Source: an uncultured Fimbriimonadales bacterium
Lineage (GTDB): Bacteria > Armatimonadota > Fimbriimonadia > Fimbriimonadales > GBS-DC
Assembly: GCA_937925775.1 (NCBI GenBank)
Contig: CALAMM010000179.1
Location: 1 to 10,683, forward strand
Length of the DNA: 10,683 nt
Direction of reading: 5' to 3'
Both the position numbers and the translations under genes were made by a program. Positions within the stretch are counted from its first letter, which is position 1; each line of letters opens with the position of its first letter. Positions 6,592-10,683 of this stretch are shown here, piece after piece. The notes beneath the pieces were generated by a model. It was not told where the DNA came from and did no database searches. It saw only the letters and a list, made by a program, of their open reading frames with translations.

Positions 6592-6985
6592 AGCGACCTT
6601 CACCATCTTCGCCCATCTCACGCGAGCGAAAGATACGCTTCACAAAGGTAATCAGCTCCTGCGGATTGAACGGCTTGGTGAGGTACATATCAACGCCCTC
6701 CTGCCAGCCGCGAAAGACATCCTGATCTTGGGCTTTCGCGGTGAGCATAATCACGGGCAGCTCGGCGGTCTCGGGATTGCGACGCAAGTTGCGCAAGACC
6801 TCGAAGCCGTCCATGTAGGGCATCATCACATCGAGTACCACCAGGTCGGGTTTTTCGGAGGCGACCTTCTCCAGCGCCTCTTTCCCGTCGTGCGCCGTAA
6901 CCACATGGTAGCCCTGTCGCTCCAAGTTCACTTGGATCAGGCGCACGATGTGCCGTTCGTCGTCCACAACAAGAATCTTCTTCAT
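6581..6985 (-). CDS. Stand-alone response regulator receiver protein (CheY-like)
   Basis: The 134 residues consist of a single REC domain without a DNA-binding output domain. The acidic pocket Asp8/Asp9, phospho-acceptor Asp52 (LDVMMP), Thr82 (LTAK) and Lys104 (TKPF) are all in place, so it should be phosphorylated by a histidine kinase, which is not in the window. The tail SREMGEDGEGRYEL is charged and probably flexible. Candidates are a chemotaxis CheY acting on the flagellar switch or a general single-domain regulator; nearby fliQ/fliR make CheY tempting, but the FNPQELITFVKRIF C-terminus is equally common in non-chemotaxis regulators. GGAGG (6994-6998) lies 8 nt before the ATG, and a -10-like box is at 7024-7029, giving a normal leader of about 30 nt. 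It is the first gene of the minus-strand run toward purA. Confidence 0.88.
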   Translation of the reverse strand: MKKILVVDDERHIVRLIQVNLERQGYHVVTAHDGKEALEKVASEKPDLVVLDVMMPYMDGFEVLRNLRRNPETAELPVIMLTAKAQDQDVFRGWQEGVDMYLTKPFNPQELITFVKRIFRSREMGEDGEGRYEL

Positions 6986-7023
6986 CCGATAGTCCTCCGC
7001 GCGGTCATAGGTTAGATACCCGT

Positions 7024-7029
7024 ATTGTA
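7024..7029 (-). promoter_or_regulatory. -10 box for the receiver-domain gene
   Basis: On the minus strand this reads GGTACAAT, the same 8-mer as before nrnA and lptB. It lies 38 nt before the ATG, leaving a leader long enough for the GGAGG ribosome site at 6994-6998. CGGGTA occurs twice around it, 11 bp apart. No good -35 is recognised. It faces away from the lpxD promoter in a 170-bp divergent spacer. Confidence 0.45.
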
Positions 7030-7141
7030 CCCGATTCCGTGTGTCTGCTCTTTAGGCGCGTCCGCGCGCAGGGAGGTTCCACTCCTATAGGGATTATCGG
7101 CAGTCAGGCATTTTTTTGGAGGAGTAGGGGTGCGCACGCGG

Positions 7142-7147
7142 TATCAT
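7142..7147 (+). promoter_or_regulatory. -10 box of lpxD, probably leaderless
   Basis: GGTATCAT ends 8 nt before the chosen lpxD ATG, which has no Shine-Dalgarno sequence at usual spacing. A GGAGGAG at 7118-7124 lies 31 nt upstream, too far to serve this start. The layout matches nrnA and purC. Confidence 0.4.
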
Positions 7148-7155
7148 ATGCTCTG

Positions 7156-8181
7156 ATGGCAACCTATAAACTGGCGCAGCTGGCAGAACTGGTGCAGGGC
7201 GTGGCGCGTGGCGACTCGGAGTTGATTATCACGGCGGTGGGAGGCGTCGAGGAGGTGCCTGCAGGGGGGCTAACCTTCGCGGAGGACGCCCGCCGCCTGC
7301 AAGACGCCCTCGCCTCGCCCGCCGCCGCGATCCTCACCAAACCGAACCTGACCATCCCGACCGAGACGGGGAAATCGTTCCTGCTCCATCCCGTGCCGCG
7401 CCTCGCTTGGGCGAAAATCCTTGCCCTCTACAGCCCATTTGAAATGCCTGAACCGGGCATCCACCCAACGGCGATTATTGGCGCAGAGTGCGAACTCGGC
7501 GATGAGGTAAGCCTAATGCCCTATGTCGTGGTGGGCAAGCGCGTAAAAATCGGACATCGCGTCAGAATCTATCCCTTCTGCTATATTGGCGATGACACCG
7601 AAATCGGCGATGACTGTATCCTCTACCCCCATGTCACGGTCATGCCGCGCGTGCGGATAGGCAGGCGCGTCCTCATCCACCCTGGCGCAGTGATTGGCGG
7701 CGACGGCTACGGCTATGTGCAACACGAGGGCGCACACCACAAAATCCCCCAAATCGGGCGCGTGGTCATCGAAGACGATGTGGAAATCGGCTGCAACACG
7801 ACCATCGACCGCGCAACAACGGGCGAGACGCGCATCGGCAAAGGCACGAAAATCGACAACCTCGTGCAAATCGCTCATAATGTGCGGATTGGCGAACACT
7901 GCTTACTCGTGTCGCAAGTCGGGATCGCGGGCAGCTCCACGCTGGGCAACCATGTGATTCTGGCAGGGCAAGTGGGCGTGAAAGACCATGTGCATCTGGG
8001 CGACAATGTGGTCGTTGGGGCGCAGGGCGGTGTCTCCAAGAACTTGCCTGCGAACGGTGTCTACTGGGGCACGCCCGCCATCCCCCACCGAGAATGGCTT
8101 CAAGTGCTGGCATATCTTTACAAGCTGCCCGAGCTTGCCAAGCGCATCGAGGAGTTGGAGAAAAAGGCGCGTTCGTCGTAG
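7156..8181 (+). CDS. lpxD: UDP-3-O-acylglucosamine N-acyltransferase LpxD
   Basis: LpxD adds the second 3-hydroxyacyl chain, from acyl-carrier protein, to UDP-3-O-acylglucosamine in lipid A synthesis. The 341-residue product has an N-terminal uridine-binding domain (about 1-95), then a left-handed beta-helix of hexapeptide repeats (about 100-295) with family blocks GGDGYGYV (181-188), KIPQIGRVVIEDDVEIG, NTTIDRATTG and DNLVQIAHNVRIG, where His241 matches the catalytic histidine. A short helical tail follows (HREWLQVLAYLYKLPELAKR). ATG 7156 starts the family N-terminus directly behind a -10 box; the longer frame from 7039 adds 39 unrelated residues. No other lipid A gene (lpxA, lpxB, fabZ) is adjacent. 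The stop TAG (8179-8181) lies inside a copy of the intergenic repeat, so the last two or three residues may be repeat-derived. Confidence 0.94.
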   Translation: MATYKLAQLAELVQGVARGDSELIITAVGGVEEVPAGGLTFAEDARRLQDALASPAAAILTKPNLTIPTETGKSFLLHPVPRLAWAKILALYSPFEMPEPGIHPTAIIGAECELGDEVSLMPYVVVGKRVKIGHRVRIYPFCYIGDDTEIGDDCILYPHVTVMPRVRIGRRVLIHPGAVIGGDGYGYVQHEGAHHKIPQIGRVVIEDDVEIGCNTTIDRATTGETRIGKGTKIDNLVQIAHNVRIGEHCLLVSQVGIAGSSTLGNHVILAGQVGVKDHVHLGDNVVVGAQGGVSKNLPANGVYWGTPAIPHREWLQVLAYLYKLPELAKRIEELEKKARSS

Positions 8182-8202
8182 CATCGGCGTCCCGCCGACG
8201 AA
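8177..8202 (+). repeat. Copy of the palindromic repeat at the 3' end of lpxD
   Basis: CGTAGC-A-TCGGCG-TCC-CGCCGA-CGAA matches the units at 27-53 (inverted) and 106-131, some 8 kb away. The stem is 6 bp with a 3-nt loop. The TAG within CGTAGC is the lpxD stop codon. Confidence 0.75.
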
Positions 8203-8323
8203 CCTGTACGGGGGCGACGCCTGTCTGGATGTTGCCCTCCGTATGGACGAACCGCGCGACGACAGGAGTGTCGCCACACCTTGTGGATAGTGTCGGCGTC
8301 TCCTCGCACGAGAGACATGCATC
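8203..8323. other. lpxD-tyrA spacer with further repeat-like pieces
   Basis: CGACA-GGAG-TGTCG (8260-8273) is a small hairpin whose core differs from the reverse complement of the 1-22 hairpin by one loop base. GGCGACGCCTGTC (8213-8225) and GACAGGAGTGTCGCC (8261-8275) are imperfect inverted repeats. TCGGCGTCTCC and the following CGCACGAGA (from 8293) look like a decayed copy of the 26-nt unit. No coding frame or clear promoter for tyrA is seen; read-through from lpxD is possible. Confidence 0.45.
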
Positions 8324-9151
8324 ATGCAGATTGCGATTATCGGCTTAGGCGGAATCGGTGCATCGATAGGGCTGGCATACCAGCATGCCGCGCTGGGTGA
8401 CCGTGTCGTCGGCTACGATGTGGACGCTGACGCTGTGCAGGGCGCGCTTGAGTCGGGCGCGATAGACGAACCTTGCGATTCCATCGAGGCGTGTGCGAAC
8501 GCCGATATGATTGTCGTCGCAACGCCCCCGCGTGCCGTGCCCGAACTGTTTCAGCATCTTGCGCCGCACCTACGCCCCGAAACCGTGATGACCGATGTCG
8601 TCAGCGTTAAACAGCCCGTTCTCGCGTGGGCGCAGCAGTACCTGCCCTACTCCAACCGTTTCGTGGGCGGTCATCCGATTGCGGGTACAGAGCGGCACGG
8701 CTATCAGGCGGCGCGCGCCGACCTGTTTCAGGGTGCGCCGTGGGTTCTCACCCCCACGCCCGATACCGACGCCGACGCCATCGCACAGGTAGAACACTTG
8801 ATTCGCGCAGTGCGAGCCATCCCGATGCGCATGGACGCGGTGCAGCACGACCACGAGTTCGCCCTGCTCAGCTTCGTGCCCCACTGCCTCGCGTTCAGCT
8901 TGGCAGCGCTCCACAAGGAGAACCCCACGCAGATGCAAGGGGGCGGCAGCTGGAGGTCTGCCACGCGCGTGGCGCAAAGTGACCCTGCTCTATGGACCGA
9001 CCTGCTCCTGCTCAACCGTGAGGCGACCGTCGAGTGGCTGGACGCGCTCATCGAGCGGTTGCGAGCCGTCCAGCAAGCCCTGCAGCATGAGGATGCCAAA
9101 CAGCTCCGCGCACTGCTGCAGCCTCGATCCGACTGGTATAATCAATGCTGA
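8324..9151 (+). CDS. tyrA: Prephenate dehydrogenase TyrA
   Basis: TyrA oxidatively decarboxylates prephenate to 4-hydroxyphenylpyruvate in tyrosine synthesis. The 275-residue protein has an N-terminal Rossmann fold with GLGGIGASIG (7-16) and Asp32 (GYDVD), which favours NAD. Next come TDVVSVK (90-96; Ser94 fits the DVGSVK serine), GGHPIAGTERHGYQAA (115-130) with catalytic His117, HD (175-176), Pro186-His187, and TRVAQSDPALW (214-224) with Arg215. The usual SHLPH reads SFVPH here, with Phe184 for the first His, and the following block is GGGSWRSATR where GGFRDxTR is common. There is no C-terminal ACT domain and no fused chorismate mutase, so regulation by tyrosine would need another route. ATG 8324 opens the Rossmann motif; no clear Shine-Dalgarno sequence precedes it. 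The stop overlaps the purC start region. The arogenate dehydrogenase alternative cannot be excluded. Confidence 0.9.
   Translation: MQIAIIGLGGIGASIGLAYQHAALGDRVVGYDVDADAVQGALESGAIDEPCDSIEACANADMIVVATPPRAVPELFQHLAPHLRPETVMTDVVSVKQPVLAWAQQYLPYSNRFVGGHPIAGTERHGYQAARADLFQGAPWVLTPTPDTDADAIAQVEHLIRAVRAIPMRMDAVQHDHEFALLSFVPHCLAFSLAALHKENPTQMQGGGSWRSATRVAQSDPALWTDLLLLNREATVEWLDALIERLRAVQQALQHEDAKQLRALLQPRSDWYNQC
9134..9142 (+). promoter_or_regulatory. Extended -10 promoter of purC inside tyrA
   Basis: TGGTATAAT is a perfect extended -10 (TGnTATAAT) located in the last codons of tyrA. Transcription should begin about 7 nt after it, at 9149-9151, exactly at the second ATG of purC. No Shine-Dalgarno sequence is present. 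Confidence 0.55.
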
Positions 9152-10074
9152 TGCCGCCGCTCTTTGAGACGAGCCTACCGCTGCCGCTGTACGCGCGGGG
9201 CAAAGTGCGCGACACCTACGACCTGGGTGACTGCCTGCTGATGATTGCCACCGATCGGCTCTCGGCGTTCGATGTGGTGTTGCCCACGCCGATTCCCGAC
9301 AAGGGGCGCGTGCTGACGCAGCTGAGCGTCTTCTGGTTCCGCAAGTTCGAGGCGTGGATGCCCCACCATCTCATCAGCGCGGAGTGGGCGGACATTCGCG
9401 TTGCGCTCAGGCGGGCGGGCGTGTCCGCGCCCGATACCTATCGGTCTCAGTTGGAAGGACGGAGCATGCTGGTCAAGCGTGCCGCGCCGTTCCCAATCGA
9501 GTGCGTGGCGCGGGGCTATCTCGCAGGTTCGCTCTGGAAAGACTATCGCGCTGCTGGGGGTGAAAGTGCCGACGCGCCTGTCTCCCTGTATGGCGTTGTC
9601 CTGCCACCGCGCCTGCGCGAGGCTGACGCGCTCCCCGAACCTATCTTCACGCCCGCCACAAAAGCCCACACAGGGCACGATGAGACTATCAGTTTTGAGC
9701 AGGCGTGTGCGCTGATTGGCACGGAGAACGCCTCGCTACTGCGTGATTACACGCTACGCCTCTATCGGGAAGCACACGCTTATGCCCGCACGCGCGGAAT
9801 CCTGCTTGCCGACACCAAGTTCGAGTTCGGGAGCGACGCGCAGGGGCAGATTCTGCTTATCGACGAGGTGCTTACGCCCGACTCTTCGCGCTTCTGGGAC
9901 GCCGCCCGCTATGAGCCAGGCAAGCCGCAGCCAAGCTTTGACAAGCAGTTCGTGCGCGACTACTTAGAATCGATCGGCTGGAACAAGCAGCCGCCTGCAC
10001 CCCCCTTGCCCCAAGAAATCGTCGATCAGACGGCGGCGCGCTACCGTGAGGCGCTACTGCGAATGACGAAGTGA
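9151..10074 (+). CDS. purC: SAICAR synthetase PurC
   Basis: PurC (phosphoribosylaminoimidazole-succinocarboxamide synthase) couples aspartate to CAIR with ATP in purine synthesis. The 307-residue protein is of the longer class. It shows YARGKVRDTYDLGD, ATDRLSAFDVVLPTPIPDKG, IECVARGYLAGSLWKDY, FTPATKAHTGHDE and GILLADTKFEFG followed by LIDEVLTPDSSRFW, the full signature set. Two in-frame ATGs are close together: 9145, only 2 nt after the -10 box, and 9151, at the predicted transcription start. I prefer 9151, since a transcript from this promoter would lack 9145; if the gene is read from tyrA mRNA, 9145 would add two residues. It ends with a 21-bp tail-to-tail overlap with the VanZ-like gene and no terminator hairpin. 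Confidence 0.94.
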   Translation: MPPLFETSLPLPLYARGKVRDTYDLGDCLLMIATDRLSAFDVVLPTPIPDKGRVLTQLSVFWFRKFEAWMPHHLISAEWADIRVALRRAGVSAPDTYRSQLEGRSMLVKRAAPFPIECVARGYLAGSLWKDYRAAGGESADAPVSLYGVVLPPRLREADALPEPIFTPATKAHTGHDETISFEQACALIGTENASLLRDYTLRLYREAHAYARTRGILLADTKFEFGSDAQGQILLIDEVLTPDSSRFWDAARYEPGKPQPSFDKQFVRDYLESIGWNKQPPAPPLPQEIVDQTAARYREALLRMTK

Positions 10075-10494
10075 GCGACGGCGTATTAGCCAAGCAGCGA
10101 GCGTAATCCCAACGGCGTCGATCAACACATCGACGGGCGTCCCAGTGCGTCCGGGCACGAACGCTTGGTGAATTTCGTCTATAACGGCGCGGAGCAGGCT
10201 GGTCGCGCTCGCCCAGCGCAGGGCGCGCACCCCCTCCATCCCGAACCTGCCCCGAAACGCCCAGTAGCCCAGCAGCGTGAGCAAAAAGTAGCCTGTGCCG
10301 TGCCCCGTCTTGCGGAAAATGTAGTTGAGCAGGTGCAGCTGCGCCTCCGTAATCTGTTCGGCAAGCGTCGGAGCAAACCGTGCAAGCAACGCGCGGATCC
10401 ACCCTGCCGAGTTTTCGGGGCTGCCCGCTTGCGATGAGAAGTAGAAAATCAAGAGGAGCATAGCCCCCCACAGTACAGCGGGTAGCCAGCGCAT
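10054..10494 (-). CDS. VanZ-like family membrane protein
   Basis: The 146-residue product has about four membrane segments and the VanZ-family landmarks: FYFSSQ near the N-terminus, RKTGHGTGYFLLTLLGYWAF in the middle, and DEIHQAFVPGRTGTPVDVLIDAVG (139 bp from the end onward) with the conserved DExHQ...R...D pattern. VanZ confers low-level teicoplanin resistance in enterococci, but most homologues are uncharacterised, so no resistance role is implied. ATG 10494 shares one base with the stop of the upstream permease gene (TGATG) and follows AAGGAG, 10 nt away. An in-frame start at 10593 would add 33 residues translated from within the permease gene and is rejected. Confidence 0.82.
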   Translation of the reverse strand: MRWLPAVLWGAMLLLIFYFSSQAGSPENSAGWIRALLARFAPTLAEQITEAQLHLLNYIFRKTGHGTGYFLLTLLGYWAFRGRFGMEGVRALRWASATSLLRAVIDEIHQAFVPGRTGTPVDVLIDAVGITLAAWLIRRRSLRHSQ

Positions 10495-10682
10495 CAGACG
10501 GCGACTCCTTCTGCAGGTTTCAGCAGTGCAATCAGCACGAACACCCCCGCCGCAACGAGCGCGACCGCCGCGCCTGGCGGTATCGGCTGCCATAGCGCGA
10601 CCAGAAACCCCGCCGCCAGACTAACAAACCCCAACAGCGCACTGACCGCCAGCATCGCGCGAAAACTTTGACATATCGCCCG
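10494..10682 (-). CDS. C-terminal fragment of an ABC-3 family metal permease (ZnuB/MntB-like)
   Basis: The minus-strand frame ending with TGA at 10494-10496 is open to the window edge. It translates as 62 residues containing SFRAMLAVSALLGFVSLAAG, then PIPPGAAVALVAAGVFVLIAL and a short tail. The RAM...SxLxG...P.G....LVAxxxF pattern matches the last two membrane segments of zinc/manganese ABC permeases of the ABC-3 family. The metal (Zn, Mn or Fe) cannot be told from this piece. Truncation is only by the window edge. It overlaps the VanZ-like gene by one base, so the two are probably cotranscribed. Confidence 0.7.
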   Translation of the reverse strand, partial: RAICQSFRAMLAVSALLGFVSLAAGFLVALWQPIPPGAAVALVAAGVFVLIALLKPAEGVAV

Positions 10683-10683
10683 C

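Noticed and set aside
7081..7125. Terminator from ACTCCT/AGGAGT inverted repeat with a T7 run
   Set aside because: The T-run (7111-7117) lies inside the 33-nt loop rather than after the stem, and the stem is only 6 bp.
10495..10593. Longer VanZ-like start at 10593
   Set aside because: The extra residues are an out-of-frame reading of the metal permease gene; ATG 10494 has a TGATG junction and AAGGAG upstream.

Overview
This is a GC-rich, gene-dense bacterial window of mostly housekeeping genes. LpxD (lipid A synthesis) and LptB (LPS export ATPase) indicate a diderm with a lipopolysaccharide outer membrane. FliQ and FliR indicate a flagellum. Several start codons lie directly behind a -10-like box with no Shine-Dalgarno sequence, which points to leaderless transcription. 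Together these fit a deep-branching diderm such as an Armatimonadota member, but that placement is a low-confidence inference; no rRNA or lineage marker is present.

Layout. Positions 1-407 hold no convincing gene. The first 185 bases are a cluster of short GC-rich palindromic repeats, and the last 45 carry a promoter inside a 10-bp inverted repeat. A tightly overlapping plus-strand operon follows: nrnA, truB, ribF, lptB (408-3929). It meets fliR and fliQ tail to tail (3924-4975, minus strand). Behind fliQ lie purA, a small membrane protein gene and a stand-alone receiver-domain gene, all on the minus strand. Receiver, small protein, purA, fliQ and fliR may form one transcription unit that starts at a divergent control region (6986-7155). 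On the other side of that region lpxD runs on the plus strand, followed by a second repeat-bearing spacer (8177-8323), tyrA and purC. The right end has a minus-strand pair: the C-terminus of a metal ABC permease (cut by the window edge) and a VanZ-like membrane protein that overlaps purC tail to tail.

Gene functions. nrnA, truB and ribF cover nano-RNA/pAp turnover, tRNA pseudouridine-55 and FMN/FAD synthesis; nrnA-truB-ribF is a common bacterial order, but lptB as the last gene is less usual. purA and purC belong to purine synthesis, tyrA to tyrosine synthesis, lpxD and lptB to the outer membrane, and fliQ/fliR to the flagellar export gate.

I found no new defence or mobile system. The most notable non-coding signals are: a repeat family with apparently compensatory stem changes, one copy of which supplies the lpxD stop codon; the recurring GGTAYMAT box just before start codons; and the inverted repeat around the nrnA promoter. 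The most notable protein-level oddity is substitution at two usually conserved GTP-site positions of PurA.
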